Assembly: GCA_028277845.1 (NCBI GenBank)
Contig: JANQFL010000061.1
Span: forward strand, 1 to 39,187
Length of the DNA stretch: 39,187 bases
Origin: Sneathiellales bacterium
Lineage (GTDB): Bacteria; Pseudomonadota; Alphaproteobacteria; JANQFL01
Reading direction: 5' to 3'
Made by a program: the position numbers and the translations under genes. This document shows, in pieces, positions 8,536 to 18,137 of the stretch (positions are counted from its first letter, which is position 1; each line of letters starts with the position of its first letter). The notes below the pieces were generated by a model that was given only the letters and a program-made list of their open reading frames with translations, was not told the origin of the DNA and ran no database searches.

Positions 8536-8556
8536 TAGGGGGGTGATAGACCCCTA
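8536..8556. other. Short inverted repeat upstream of the thiolase gene
   Basis: TAGGGG and CCCCTA form a perfect six-base inverted repeat with a nine-base loop, 50 bases before the thiolase ATG. No T-run follows, so it does not look like an intrinsic terminator of znuB. It may be an operator; nothing more can be said. Confidence 0.3.
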
Positions 8557-8606
8557 TGCTGTCTTCCGGATAGTCCGCACCAAGATGTATTCGTGGAGGC
8601 CTCGCC

Positions 8607-9812
8607 ATGTCGTTGAACCTGGAAATTCCCTACGGTTCCTACTGGAGCACGCCGTTTGCCCGCTGGCAGGGCGCCCTGGCCCACCTGAACAGTATCGAAT
8701 TCGCCGCCCATACGGCCAAAGCCGAGCTGGACAAGCGCGACATTCCGGCCGACACCTTCGATTACGGCGTGCTGGGCTTCTCCGTGCCGCAGCACCACAG
8801 TTTTTACGGCCTGCCTTGGCTGATGGGCATGATCGGTGCGGACGATGTGGGTGGGCCGACCCTGGCCCAGGCCTGCGCCACGTCGGTGCGGTGCATGCTG
8901 GCGGCCACACAGGAAATCGATTCCGGCATGGCTGAAACCGTCCTGGTCGTGACGGCCGATCGCACCTCGAACGGACCGCACATCTATTACCCCAACCCCA
9001 CGGGACCGGGCGGCACCGGGGGCCACGAGGATTGGGTGCTGGACAATTTTTCGAACGACCCGCACGCCAAGGTCGCCATGATCGACACCGGCGAAAACGT
9101 CGCCCGGAAGTATCAGATCACGACCGAAGCCCAGCACGAGGTGGTTCTGCGCAGATCCGAGCAGTACCGCGATGCCCGGGCGGACGACAATGCCTTCCTC
9201 AAACGCTACATGACCCTGCCGTTCGACGTGCCGGACGCCCGCTATCGCCGAACCACAGCGACGCTGGACGGCGACGACGGCATTCGTCTGTCGACCGAGG
9301 AAGGACTGGCCAAACTGAAACCGGTGAAGCCCGAAGGCACGGTCACCTTCGGCGGCCAGACCCATCCCGCCGACGGCAACGCGGCGATGATCGTTACCAC
9401 GCCGGACAAGGCGGCCGAACTGTCGCAGGACCCGAAGATCAAGATCCGTATCCGTGGCTTCGGTCTGTCGCGCACCGACAAGGCCTACATGCCGCAGGCG
9501 CCGGTGCCGGCCGCCAGGAAGGCACTGGACCAGGCCGAAATGAGCATCGACGACATCGACGCCGTAAAAACCCACAACCCGTTCGCCGTCAACGATATCG
9601 TCTTCGCCACAGAAACCGGTTACGACGTCAACAAGATGAACAACTACGGCTGTTCGCTGATCTGGGGCCATCCGCAGGGACCGACCGGCCTGCGTTCGAT
9701 CATCGAACTGATCGAGGAACTGACCCTGAAGGGCGGCGGCAGCGGCCTGTTCACCGGCTGCGCCGCCGGCGACACCGCCATGTCGGTGGTGGTTACCGTG
9801 AGTGACGCCTGA
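8607..9812 (+). CDS. Thiolase-family protein (acetyl-CoA acyltransferase-like)
   Basis: This 401-residue protein has the thiolase fold and all expected catalytic groups: nucleophile Cys90 in AQACATS, His355 in WGHPQGPTG and acid/base Cys385 in TGCAAGDT. The usual NEAF loop reads THNPF (His323), a variant seen in SCP-x-like and other atypical thiolases. It would catalyse thiolytic cleavage of a 3-ketoacyl-CoA or the reverse condensation; substrate is not evident. The neighbouring downstream gene is an acyl-CoA ligase 18 bases away, so the two form a probable operon for activation and degradation of a carboxylic acid. Beta-oxidation dehydrogenase and hydratase genes are not adjacent. Confidence 0.88.
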   Translation: MSLNLEIPYGSYWSTPFARWQGALAHLNSIEFAAHTAKAELDKRDIPADTFDYGVLGFSVPQHHSFYGLPWLMGMIGADDVGGPTLAQACATSVRCMLAATQEIDSGMAETVLVVTADRTSNGPHIYYPNPTGPGGTGGHEDWVLDNFSNDPHAKVAMIDTGENVARKYQITTEAQHEVVLRRSEQYRDARADDNAFLKRYMTLPFDVPDARYRRTTATLDGDDGIRLSTEEGLAKLKPVKPEGTVTFGGQTHPADGNAAMIVTTPDKAAELSQDPKIKIRIRGFGLSRTDKAYMPQAPVPAARKALDQAEMSIDDIDAVKTHNPFAVNDIVFATETGYDVNKMNNYGCSLIWGHPQGPTGLRSIIELIEELTLKGGGSGLFTGCAAGDTAMSVVVTVSDA

Positions 9813-9830
9813 TATCACGCCGTAATCAAG

Positions 9831-11354
9831 ATGCCGCGCGACATTGCACATTGGATCGACCACTGGGCTGCCGTTACTCCGGACAAGACGGCGATCCGGT
9901 TCGACGGGCACGACATCAGCTACACCGCCCTGGCCGACTGCATCGCGCAATTGGCAGCGGCGCTGACGGACGAATTGGACATCAAGGCCGGCGACCGGGT
10001 GGGATATCTCGGCTACAACCGGCCGGAACAGCTCATCCTGTTGTTCGCCTGCGCGCGGATCGGCGCCATCCAGGTGCCGTTGAACTGGCGCCTCGCGCCG
10101 GCCGAGCATCTTTATATTTTGGACAATGCCGGCGTCAGCGCTGTGGTCGCCGAAGCGGAATTCACCGCCCACCTGGACACCATCCGCCGGGATCTGGGTC
10201 AGCCGCGCTGTGTCGTAATCGGTCAGGCTGCGGACACCTGGTTGTCATACGACGTGTTGGTGGACCGGCCCACGTTGAACCGCAACGACAAAGAAATCGA
10301 CTCTCAATCGCCTGTCCTGATCGTTTACACGTCAGGCACGACCGGCAAACCCAAGGGCGCGGTGCTGACTCAGAACGCCCTGTCCTGGAATGCCCTCAAC
10401 GCCGTCGCGGCGCAAGAGATGTCGAGCCGCGACCATGTGCTCAACACCCTGCCCATGTTCCATGTCGGCGGCCTCAACATTCAGACCCTGCCCGCCCTTT
10501 ATGCCGGCGCAACGGTGACGCTGCACAGCCGATTCGACCCGGCATCCACGTTGAAAGAGATCAACGAATCCCGCCCGACCCTGACCTTGATGGTGCCGGC
10601 GATCATGAAGGCCTGTCTCGATCATCCCGACTGGCCGGATACGGACATATCATGCCTGCGCATGATGTCGGCGGGCTCGTCGATCATTCCTGATGCATTG
10701 CTGCGCGGTTTTCACGACCGGGGCGTACCGGTGGTCCAGATCTACGGGTCCACGGAAACCGCGCCCGTGGCGGTCACCCTCCCACCCGGTGACGCCATGC
10801 GCAAAATGGGCTCGGCCGGCAAGCCGGTGATCCACTGCGCGATCCGCATCGTCGATGACGCCGGCGACGATGTGCCGACCGGCGAACCGGGGGAACTTCT
10901 CGTACGCGGACCCAATCTGATGCGGGAGTATTGGAACAATCCGGCGGCGACCGCGGACGCATTGAGGGACGGCTGGTACTACTCCGGCGATGTCGGGCAT
11001 ATCGATGACGAAGGGTTCATCTATATCGACGAGCGCAAGTCGGATCTGATCATATCGGGCGGCGAGAACATTTATCCCGCCGAATTGGAGAACGTGCTTG
11101 CCGATTGCCCCGACTTGGTCGAATCGGCCGTCGTCGGCCGTTCAGACTCCAAGTGGGGACAGGTTCCCGTCGCCGTCGTCGTCGCCAAGGACCAGGACAC
11201 CACCAGCCGGGACTCCGTGCTGTCGGTTTTTCAGGACCGTCTTGCGCGCTTCAAGCATCCGCACGACGTAATCTTCGTGAACCAGCTTCCGCGCAATGCC
11301 ATGGGCAAAGTACTGCGTTACAAGTTGCGCTCGATGGTGAAGGACACCGGTTAG
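9831..11354 (+). CDS. AMP-dependent acyl-CoA synthetase (class I adenylate-forming)
   Basis: This 507-residue ligase activates a carboxylate with ATP and CoA. The phosphate-binding loop YTSGTTGKPKG is near 166-176, followed by YGSTET, the GWYYSGDVG motif, the hinge region ISGGENIYPAELE and the catalytic lysine Lys493 in RNAMGKVLR. All motifs of an active enzyme are intact. Length is typical of medium/long-chain or aryl acyl-CoA ligases; substrate is not clear. It follows the thiolase gene by 18 bases. Its TAG overlaps the TAA of the convergent histidine kinase gene by four bases. Confidence 0.9.
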   Translation: MPRDIAHWIDHWAAVTPDKTAIRFDGHDISYTALADCIAQLAAALTDELDIKAGDRVGYLGYNRPEQLILLFACARIGAIQVPLNWRLAPAEHLYILDNAGVSAVVAEAEFTAHLDTIRRDLGQPRCVVIGQAADTWLSYDVLVDRPTLNRNDKEIDSQSPVLIVYTSGTTGKPKGAVLTQNALSWNALNAVAAQEMSSRDHVLNTLPMFHVGGLNIQTLPALYAGATVTLHSRFDPASTLKEINESRPTLTLMVPAIMKACLDHPDWPDTDISCLRMMSAGSSIIPDALLRGFHDRGVPVVQIYGSTETAPVAVTLPPGDAMRKMGSAGKPVIHCAIRIVDDAGDDVPTGEPGELLVRGPNLMREYWNNPAATADALRDGWYYSGDVGHIDDEGFIYIDERKSDLIISGGENIYPAELENVLADCPDLVESAVVGRSDSKWGQVPVAVVVAKDQDTTSRDSVLSVFQDRLARFKHPHDVIFVNQLPRNAMGKVLRYKLRSMVKDTG

Positions 11355-13999
11355 ACCCGGTTATCCTGTTCGATCAGTTCGTTGAGTTTGTCGGCCAGAA
11401 CCGACTTGCTGAACGGTTTGTGCAGCAGTGGGCCGTCCGCAAGATCAGCGAGCGGATCGCCGCCGGAGGAATCCGGATAACCGGACATATACAGTATCTT
11501 GATATCGGCATGCAGTGCCTTGGCTTCGCCGGCGATGGCGGGGCCGTCCATGCCGCCGGGTAGGACGATGTCGGTCAACAGGATGTCGACATCCGAACGT
11601 CTTCGCAGGACGTCCATGGCCGCGAACCCATCGCGCACCGCCAGCGTCGCGCAGCCGAGTGACTGCAGCATGTTGATCGCCAGTTCGCGCACGTCCTCGT
11701 CGTCCTCGACCACCAGAACGACCCGGTCTTCGGTCACCGGCGAACATGGCGATTTACTTGTGTCCTGGTCCGCTTCCCGTTGTTCCGCTTCCGGCAGGAA
11801 GAGGCTTACTGTGGTTCCTTTGCCCGGTTCGCTATCGATACACAGATTGCCGCCCGACTGCCGGGCGAAGCCATACACCATGCTGAGCCCGAGCCCCGTT
11901 CCCTTGCCCACTTCCTTGGTGGTGAAGAACGGCTCGAAAACCCGCTCCAGGACTTCCGCGGGAATGCCCACGCCGGTATCCGTTACGGTGAGCAAGACAT
12001 AGTCTCCGACCGTCATGCCTTCCGCGATCCCAGGATGATCGGGTCCGACATGGGCGTTGCTGGTTTCGATGGTGATCTTGCCACCTTCGGGCATGGCGTC
12101 ACGGGCGTTGATGCACAGATTGAGAACGGCGTTTTCAACCTGCCCCGGATCAACCTTGCTGGCATGCAGGTCAGGCGTATCGACGATATTGAGATCGATG
12201 GTTTCGCCCAACGCACGATGCAGGAGGTCCTCCATGCCATGGATCAGTTTGTCGAGGCGCACGATCTGAGGTTCGAGCGACTGTTTGCGCGAAAACGCCA
12301 GCAGCCGCTGAGTCAACTCGGCGCCGCGCTGAGCCGAGCGCATGATGGCGTCGAGCCGCGGGTTGCTGGTTATGCCGGCCTCCTGGTCCGCCTCGGTCAG
12401 AAGTTCGGCGTTACCCAGGATCACGGCGAGGAGATTGTTGAAATCGTGTGCGACGCCACCCGTCAGCTGGCCTATGGCGTCCATCTTCTGGGATTGCCGC
12501 AGTTGCTCTTCCAAATGCTTGCGTTCGGTATAGTCGATGACAATGGCCAGCATGGCCTTGCGGCTGTCGTAGACGATTTCCCGGGCCGACAGCAGAGCGA
12601 TGACGGGTTCCCCTCCGGCATTCCGGAATTTTATTTCCTCGTTACGTACTTGTTCACCGGTCTGGATGCGGCGGATAATGTCGTCACGCTGCCGCCGATC
12701 CCAGTAAATGTCTTCGGCCTTGAAACGGTTGAGGTCGGAGCGATTCATGCCAAACATATTGAACCAGGCCTGGTTGGCGAACATGACGTCTCCGCCCTCC
12801 TCCGCCGCGATTGCGAGCGCAACCGGACTGGTTTCGGCAATGATGCGAAAGCGCAGCTCGCCTTCCTCGATGCGGGAATCGCGCTGTTTCAGCTCCATTG
12901 TCATGCGGTTGAACGAGCGGCCGAGCTGGCCGAACTCGTCGCTGGAAGACACGTCGACGCGGTGGTCGTGATTGCCCGCCGCAACTTCCGAAATGCCGTC
13001 GAGCAGTTTCTTGATCGGCGCCACGACCAGACGGCGGGTAAACACCGATACGGCCAAAACTTCCAAAAGAACGGCGATCACGATCAAAACGATGATCATG
13101 TCGCGGGTGTCGTTCAACTTGGCCAGCATTTCGTCTTCCCGGGCCAACGCTGCGACGATCCAGGGTTCACGCATCATGGGGCTGGCGCTGATGAGAAAGC
13201 TGTCCCCGGCTTCCAGATCCAACTGTACGGTTCGCGGCTGATCGATCCGCAATATGGCCGTCGCCAAACGGCTATTCCGCCGAATTAGATTGTCGCCAGG
13301 CGATATGTCCGGATCATGGATGACGATCCCGTCACGCCGGTAAACCGATAGGCGCCCGGTATCGAACAACTGTACCGTCCGCAAGTCCGACAACAGCGCT
13401 GTCAGACTGTAGAAGATGGTGACATGTCCCCAGGACTGGCTGGAGGTTCCTAGCATCATTCGGAACCAAAGCACCTCTTCGCCATCGCCGGGCAGCTTTA
13501 TGGGTCCTTGTGCGCGGGTTGCAGGTATTTCACCGGACCGGGACCAGAGCGATCTGGCTTCGATGGGCTTGACCGTCGGCATTACGCTGGAAATACCTTC
13601 GACCACGGACAAGACTTCCGCGCCTTCATTGTCGGTTAAGACGATGCGTGCATAGGCACTGTTGCGGCGATAAAGTTGCGAGAGAAAGTCGCCCACGCTG
13701 AAGAGCTGCTGGTCCGCTTCGTTGTACAAATCGTATTGCCGGTTCAGGAAATAGTCCCGCAACGAAGGCAGATTGCGAATCGTAAGAAGGTCGATCTCGA
13801 CATCGTTGAAAATCCGATCGAAACGTTCGGCGTATAGGGTCGTCAGGTTTTGTGCCCGCTCCTCGGTCAGACCGATGATCTGACGACTCGAACTTCGATA
13901 GCTGATGTATTCCACAAGCAGGATGGACACCGCCAGTACGACCAGGCTACGCGCCATCATCTTGACCAGAACGGTCGGTTTGAGGTGCGGCAGTTTCAT
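11351..13999 (-). CDS. Hybrid sensor histidine kinase with periplasmic sensor, HAMP, PAS and receiver
   Basis: The 882-residue membrane protein has TM1 at about 15-34, a periplasmic sensor of some 260 residues, TM2 at 301-320, HAMP to about 370, PAS about 380-495, HisKA with phospho-acceptor His518 in [11 protein letters not shown], and HATPase motifs [21 protein letters not shown] and [12 protein letters not shown]-terminal receiver follows, with acidic pocket VVEDDEDV and phospho-acceptor Asp810 in [10 protein letters not shown]. No DNA-binding output is fused and no separate response regulator lies next to it, so the output partner is elsewhere. Its ATG overlaps the stop of a solute-binding protein gene (ATGA). 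Co-production suggests the binding protein feeds the sensor domain, which is inference. It overlaps the ligase gene tail-to-tail by four bases. Confidence 0.92.
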   Translation of the reverse strand: MKLPHLKPTVLVKMMARSLVVLAVSILLVEYISYRSSSRQIIGLTEERAQNLTTLYAERFDRIFNDVEIDLLTIRNLPSLRDYFLNRQYDLYNEADQQLFSVGDFLSQLYRRNSAYARIVLTDNEGAEVLSVVEGISSVMPTVKPIEARSLWSRSGEIPATRAQGPIKLPGDGEEVLWFRMMLGTSSQSWGHVTIFYSLTALLSDLRTVQLFDTGRLSVYRRDGIVIHDPDISPGDNLIRRNSRLATAILRIDQPRTVQLDLEAGDSFLISASPMMREPWIVAALAREDEMLAKLNDTRDMIIVLIVIAVLLEVLAVSVFTRRLVVAPIKKLLDGISEVAAGNHDHRVDVSSSDEFGQLGRSFNRMTMELKQRDSRIEEGELRFRIIAETSPVALAIAAEEGGDVMFANQAWFNMFGMNRSDLNRFKAEDIYWDRRQRDDIIRRIQTGEQVRNEEIKFRNAGGEPVIALLSAREIVYDSRKAMLAIVIDYTERKHLEEQLRQSQKMDAIGQLTGGVAHDFNNLLAVILGNAELLTEADQEAGITSNPRLDAIMRSAQRGAELTQRLLAFSRKQSLEPQIVRLDKLIHGMEDLLHRALGETIDLNIVDTPDLHASKVDPGQVENAVLNLCINARDAMPEGGKITIETSNAHVGPDHPGIAEGMTVGDYVLLTVTDTGVGIPAEVLERVFEPFFTTKEVGKGTGLGLSMVYGFARQSGGNLCIDSEPGKGTTVSLFLPEAEQREADQDTSKSPCSPVTEDRVVLVVEDDEDVRELAINMLQSLGCATLAVRDGFAAMDVLRRRSDVDILLTDIVLPGGMDGPAIAGEAKALHADIKILYMSGYPDSSGGDPLADLADGPLLHKPFSKSVLADKLNELIEQDNRV

Positions 14000-15564
14000 T
14001 TGCCCGCCTCGCTCACGGTCGCCGTCGTCAATGTGTAATAATCGAGATGGCCGTTCAACGCGAATTCGGGAATGTGGAATCTGCGCCGTACGGCAGCGGT
14101 CACGATTTTCTGGGTCGTGAAGATCATCAACGCCTGATCGTGGATGTAACGATCGAGCTCCTCCAGCCGTTCCCTGTGCAATTGCTGATCGGATATGCGG
14201 AAGGCCAGGGCGTAGCGGATGTCGAATTCGCCATGATCAAGCAATGACCAGGGGCTTTGCGACTGTAGGAACAGGCCGGCGTGGAAAGCGAGATTATAGA
14301 TCGGATTATCGACCAGGTTTATGGCCAGGTCGTAGTCGGCGGCGGAACCGTGTTTGATCTTGTGGCCGACTATACGGTTGGCCCATTCGGCCCTCGATAC
14401 GAACTCCATTTCGAGATTGACCCCGACCGACCTCAACTGGGCTCGCATGACCTTGGCAACCGACTTGGCGACATCGGCAACCAAAACCCTGAGTGTCAAG
14501 GGTGCCTTGATTCCGGATTCGACGAGAAGTGACCGGGCCCGGTCCGGATCGTAGGGATAGGGTTTCAGACCCGGCGCTTTTCCGAATTCTCCTTGCTTGC
14601 CGAGCGACGCCAGGGGCGTTGCATTCCCCAGGTCCGCATACCGGACCAGATCATCCCGGTTCAATGCGTAGTTCAACGCCCGGCGCACCCGTACATCCGC
14701 CAACGGTCCGCGATTACGGAGCAGCACCCAATAGCCCGACAGAACAAGCCTTTTCAGGATGCGCACCTCGCCCTTCGCAGCCTTCATCAGACGTGATGTC
14801 TGGTTCCCGGCCAAGTTGGGGATGAAATCCACCCGGCCATCGAGTATGGCTTCCGTCCACTGGTCTTCGGGCAGGATTTCGAAGCGCAATCGTGGGATGA
14901 CCGGCAGGGACGTGTTCCAATAGGCTTCGTTCCGTTCGAGTGTGATGTGGTCGTTGCGCTCCCATTCGACGAATTTGTACGGGCCGGTGCCCACCGGATG
15001 CCTGGCGAACGCTTCAAGGCCGACCCGCCTGATGAGACCGGGCGGACAAATGGATCCGAACATAGGAAAGCGGTTGAGGAACATACCGTCTTCGAAGCGG
15101 GTCGTGATGATCACGCGGTACGGATCCTCGGGATCGACGGTCACACTTTCGATGGTATTGAGGATCCAGGCGTTGCCCGCCCGGTTCTCCGGGTTAAGGA
15201 CATATTCGTAAGTAAATTTGACCGCGTGGCCGTCAAACGGTTCTCCGTTGTGAAACCGCACGCCCTTGCGCAGGGTGAACGCCCATGTGCGTTCGGACAG
15301 CCGCAGCCATTCGGTCGCCAATCCGGGTACCAGGTTGCCGTCCAGGTCGGCATGTATAAGCGAATCGAAGATTTGCGTGATGACCGAGTAACTGTCGGGA
15401 TCGAACGCGGGTGACAACGGTTCGGCCGCAGGCACATCCCTGCTGAAATAGGCCACTCGTAAGGTATCCGGCAGGGACGCCGTGAACGCAGGGCCTGCAT
15501 CGCACATACAGATGCAGGCGATCACCATGACCGCCGAGTAAACTCTGCGCGCGACCGTCACCAT
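13996..15564 (-). CDS. ABC-type family-5 solute-binding protein (peptide/opine type), orphan
   Basis: This 522-residue periplasmic binding protein has an N-terminal signal peptide (about 1-29) and the SBP_bac_5 pattern: ITQIFDSLIHADLDG, WAFTLRKGVRFHNGEPFDG, the GTGPYKFVEWERND motif, and LADVRVRRALNYALNRDDL. The family binds peptides, opines, nickel chelates or sugars. No ABC permease or ATPase gene is adjacent. Instead its stop overlaps the start of a hybrid histidine kinase gene. A role as ligand-presenting component of a sensory system is therefore plausible, though it could also serve a distant permease. ATG 15564 was chosen because it begins the signal peptide; no strong ribosome binding site is seen. 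Confidence 0.88.
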   Translation of the reverse strand: MVTVARRVYSAVMVIACICMCDAGPAFTASLPDTLRVAYFSRDVPAAEPLSPAFDPDSYSVITQIFDSLIHADLDGNLVPGLATEWLRLSERTWAFTLRKGVRFHNGEPFDGHAVKFTYEYVLNPENRAGNAWILNTIESVTVDPEDPYRVIITTRFEDGMFLNRFPMFGSICPPGLIRRVGLEAFARHPVGTGPYKFVEWERNDHITLERNEAYWNTSLPVIPRLRFEILPEDQWTEAILDGRVDFIPNLAGNQTSRLMKAAKGEVRILKRLVLSGYWVLLRNRGPLADVRVRRALNYALNRDDLVRYADLGNATPLASLGKQGEFGKAPGLKPYPYDPDRARSLLVESGIKAPLTLRVLVADVAKSVAKVMRAQLRSVGVNLEMEFVSRAEWANRIVGHKIKHGSAADYDLAINLVDNPIYNLAFHAGLFLQSQSPWSLLDHGEFDIRYALAFRISDQQLHRERLEELDRYIHDQALMIFTTQKIVTAAVRRRFHIPEFALNGHLDYYTLTTATVSEAGK

Positions 15565-16060
15565 GCGTCAAACCCGATGCATTACCGACCCGTTAACCAA
15601 AGTAAGTGCAATTCCTTGCCGAAACCCTAAGTTTTTTATGGACTTGAACCGATTCAGCCGCAAATCACCACCAAAGATTGTCTAACATGTAGACAGAAAA
15701 CCTCACTGAGTAGCGTAAATTTTATGGATCCGAAGAAACACGTGCGGAAGTTGCATTCGGAAATTGCATCCGGCACGCAAGAACATGCACTCTTCAACGC
15801 CGGGTTTGGTCGTGGATTCTCCGGAGACGTGCCGGGGTGAGTTGCGCGCTTCACGGCAAAGACCTACGATGGCCCATATCGATGGCTCGAGGCCCTCTTC
15901 GGAATGATGGTGAGGAAGATGTGCCTGCCGGTGTCGTCACTATTTGTCGCCGACCATGCCACCGAATGCCGCCGATCGGTGACCCGTTTTCAGATTCCGA
16001 CTCCCGCACCGGCTTCTTCGCCACGGATGGCCAACAGCCGCGCATGCAAGGAGAGCGGTC
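15565..16060. other. Intergenic region between divergent genes, regulatory signals only
   Basis: About 500 bases lie between the binding protein-kinase operon (leftward) and the YbaK-like gene (rightward). Short open frames such as 15904-16104 have no recognisable product and no convincing start. The AT-rich part near 15580-15730 holds an inverted repeat (15679-15695) and a loose tandem TTGCATTCGG/TTGCATCCGG at about 15752-15774, which may be regulatory. Confidence 0.5.
15679..15695. promoter_or_regulatory. Candidate operator: 6-5-6 inverted repeat
   Basis: TGTCTA-ACATG-TAGACA is a perfect inverted repeat in AT-rich DNA, 115 bases upstream of the solute-binding protein start. It has the form of a dimeric regulator site. 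No regulator can be assigned. Confidence 0.4.
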
Positions 16061-16531
16061 ATGGGAATGGCGATTACTTTGCAGCAATACATGGACCTGC
16101 ATGAGGTCGATTACGACGTTCTGATGCACAAGCCGACGATGACATCGTCTCACACGGCGCAATCCAGTCACATATCCGGCGACTGCCTGGCGAAAGGGGT
16201 CGTGCTCAAGCATGAAGACGGCTACATACTGGCCGTTCTTCCGGCGTCGCACCACCTGCATCTGGGCACGCTTCAACGCATGTTGGACCGACCGGTGGGG
16301 TTGGCGACGGAGGCGGAGATCACGCGCCTGTTCGATGATTGCGCGGAAGGTGCCATCCCCTGTGTCGGAGCGGCCTACGGTCTGAAGACAATGATCGACG
16401 AAAGCCTGGACGGTCAGACCGACCTGTACTTCGAGGGTGGCGACCACGAGAGCCTGGTTCACGTCACCGACGATCAGTTCCGGATTCTTATGGCCGACGC
16501 CGAATCGGGACGGTTTTCGGATCACGACTAA
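16061..16531 (+). CDS. YbaK/aminoacyl-tRNA deacylase-domain protein
   Basis: The 156-residue protein resembles the YbaK/ProX editing domain, which hydrolyses mischarged aminoacyl-tRNA in the cytoplasm. The fold's central stretch is visible: CLAKGVVLKHEDGYILAVLPASHHL (the Lys of this region is catalytic in YbaK), a short LATEAEITRLFDDCAEGAIPCVGAAYGL segment matching the common E-x5-F-x5-G-x2-PP region, and a C-terminal acidic tail. The ATG is preceded by AAGGAGAG, a good ribosome binding site. The gene stands alone, followed by a strong hairpin. Its real substrate (Pro-, Cys- or other tRNA) cannot be inferred. Confidence 0.8.
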   Translation: MGMAITLQQYMDLHEVDYDVLMHKPTMTSSHTAQSSHISGDCLAKGVVLKHEDGYILAVLPASHHLHLGTLQRMLDRPVGLATEAEITRLFDDCAEGAIPCVGAAYGLKTMIDESLDGQTDLYFEGGDHESLVHVTDDQFRILMADAESGRFSDHD

Positions 16532-16540
16532 CGGGCGTTT

Positions 16541-16565
16541 ACGGCCACCAATTCGTGGTGGCCGT
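16541..16565 (+). terminator. Strong hairpin downstream of the YbaK-like gene
   Basis: ACGGCCACCA and TGGTGGCCGT form a perfect 10-bp stem with loop ATTCG, starting ten bases after the stop codon. No U-run follows, so it would be a non-canonical terminator or a 3'-end stabilising structure. Confidence 0.5.
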
Positions 16566-16606
16566 TGGCTGGAACAGGACCGAATTACCGGGCTTCCCGA
16601 TGATCC

Positions 16607-16643
16607 GGACGTGATATAATACGTCCTGTCCAAATATGTGGAC
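16607..16643 (+). promoter_or_regulatory. MocR gene promoter (-10 TATAAT) with two overlapping inverted repeats
   Basis: A perfect TATAAT at 16615-16620 sits inside the inverted repeat GGACGT-N8-ACGTCC (16607-16626). A second repeat GTCCA-N6-TGGAC follows at 16628-16643. The shared GGAC/GTCC elements around the -10 box suggest autorepression by the MocR-type regulator encoded just downstream. TGGAC-type elements have been described for TauR-like MocR regulators, so the motif fits, but it is short. The -35 region is poor. Confidence 0.55.
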
Positions 16644-16676
16644 CAATTCGATTGTCAGGGGTTTCGGGTCCTCCCT

Positions 16677-18137
16677 ATGCGCGAGTTCATGTTTCATCTC
16701 AAGTCGGCCGAAGGCGACACCTTGCAGACCCAGTTGCGGCAGCAGCTTCTGGGCGCCATCCTTGATGGCCAGTTGGCGCCGGGGCAGCCCCTGCCCTCAT
16801 CCCGTCGCCTGGCCAAGCAACTGGGCGTCGCGCGCAACACCGTCACGCTGACCTATCAGGCACTCGTCGAACAAGGCTTCCTGGTGAGCCGCGAACGGAG
16901 TGGGTTCTACGTCGCCGAAGACCTGTCCGAAACCGAAATCCGGCTGCCCAGCCAGAGCATTCCCGAAGACGGTTCCGTGGACTGGGAGGCACGCTTTGTC
17001 CGCCACCCTTCGGAACAGCGCAACATCGCCAAACCTCGCAACTGGCAGCAGGCCAAATATCCCTTCATCTACGGCCAGGTGGATCCTAAGCTGTTTCCTC
17101 TTGCCGCCTGGCGTGAATGCTCGCGGCGGGCACTGGGAAAGCTGGCGGTGGCCGAATGGTCGCCCGACCTGTTCGTGTCCGACGATCCGCTGTTGATCGA
17201 GCAGATCCGCACGCGCGTGCTGCCCCGCCGTGGCGTTCTGGCCGCAGACGATCAAATCCTCGTCACCATGGGCGCGCAAAACGCGTTGTGGCTATTGGCC
17301 AGCCTGTTGATGTCACAGGACACGACGGTCGGATTGGAAAATCCGGGTTATGTGGATGCACGAAACATCTTTGCCCTGCGTGCCGGCCGGGTGAAGCCCT
17401 TGGCCATCGATCAGCAGGGCCTGGTTCCGGGCGACAATTTGCGTGAATGCGACTATGTCTACGTCACGCCGAGCCATCAGGCGCCGACCACCGTCACCAT
17501 GCCTTATGAGCGCCGTCTTGATCTGCTGAGCCAGGCTGAAAACGACGACTTCATCATCATCGAAGACGATTACGAAGGCGAGACCAACTACATCCAGGAA
17601 GCGACGCCGGCGCTGAAGTCCATCGACCGGTCCGGCCGCGTTCTCTATATCGGCAGCCTGTCCAAAAGCATCGCGCCGGGCCTTCGCATGGGTTTCCTGG
17701 TCGGCCCGCGCAACCTGATCAACGAGGCACGGCAGTTGCGTCGCCTGGTCATGCGCCATCCCCCGTCCAACAATCAGCGGTGCGTCGCTTTGTTTATTGC
17801 CGACGGCCACTTCGACAGCCTGGTACACCGTCTGCGCAAGGTCTACCGCGAACGCTGGGAAGTAATGGGCGCGGCATTGAAGAATCACTTACCCCATTCC
17901 AGCCGCATTCCGACTTTCGGCGGCACAAGTTTCTGGGTCAGCGGGCCGAAGTCCCTGGACGCCAATACGTTGGCGCAGACTGCGTGGGACCGGGGCCTGA
18001 TATTGGAACCCGGGGACATCCATTTCCTCAGTCCCGATCCGCCGAAGAACTTTTTCCGGCTGGGCTTTTCCTCCATCGAAACCGAATTGATCGAGCCGGG
18101 CGTCGAGCTGCTGGCGGATCTGATCCGCCGGGCTTAA
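16677..18137 (+). CDS. MocR/GntR-family PLP-dependent transcriptional regulator (TauR/PdxR-like)
   Basis: A GntR-type winged helix occupies about the first 75 residues (LPSSRRLAKQLGVARNTV, YQALVEQGFLVSRERSGFYV), followed by a linker and a fold-type I aminotransferase-like domain. The latter has VTPSHQAPT, EDDYEGE and the PLP-lysine motif GSLSKSIAPGLRMG. Such proteins sense PLP or amine-PLP adducts and often control transaminase, GABA, taurine or pyridoxal genes. The aminotransferase, TauE/SafE exporter and acetate kinase genes downstream, on the opposite strand, are plausible targets. ATG 16677 is preferred; an in-frame GTG at 16638 lies within the operator and lacks a ribosome binding site. 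Its TAA overlaps that of the convergent ackA gene by four bases. Confidence 0.9.
   Translation: MREFMFHLKSAEGDTLQTQLRQQLLGAILDGQLAPGQPLPSSRRLAKQLGVARNTVTLTYQALVEQGFLVSRERSGFYVAEDLSETEIRLPSQSIPEDGSVDWEARFVRHPSEQRNIAKPRNWQQAKYPFIYGQVDPKLFPLAAWRECSRRALGKLAVAEWSPDLFVSDDPLLIEQIRTRVLPRRGVLAADDQILVTMGAQNALWLLASLLMSQDTTVGLENPGYVDARNIFALRAGRVKPLAIDQQGLVPGDNLRECDYVYVTPSHQAPTTVTMPYERRLDLLSQAENDDFIIIEDDYEGETNYIQEATPALKSIDRSGRVLYIGSLSKSIAPGLRMGFLVGPRNLINEARQLRRLVMRHPPSNNQRCVALFIADGHFDSLVHRLRKVYRERWEVMGAALKNHLPHSSRIPTFGGTSFWVSGPKSLDANTLAQTAWDRGLILEPGDIHFLSPDPPKNFFRLGFSSIETELIEPGVELLADLIRRA

Noticed and set aside
8536-8556. Inverted repeat considered as znuB terminator
   Set aside because: The stem has only six pairs, a nine-base loop and no T-run, so it was kept only as an undefined repeat.
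8526-10172. Minus-strand frame of 548 codons opposite the thiolase and ligase genes
   Set aside because: Both plus-strand genes have complete catalytic motifs; the antisense translation has none.
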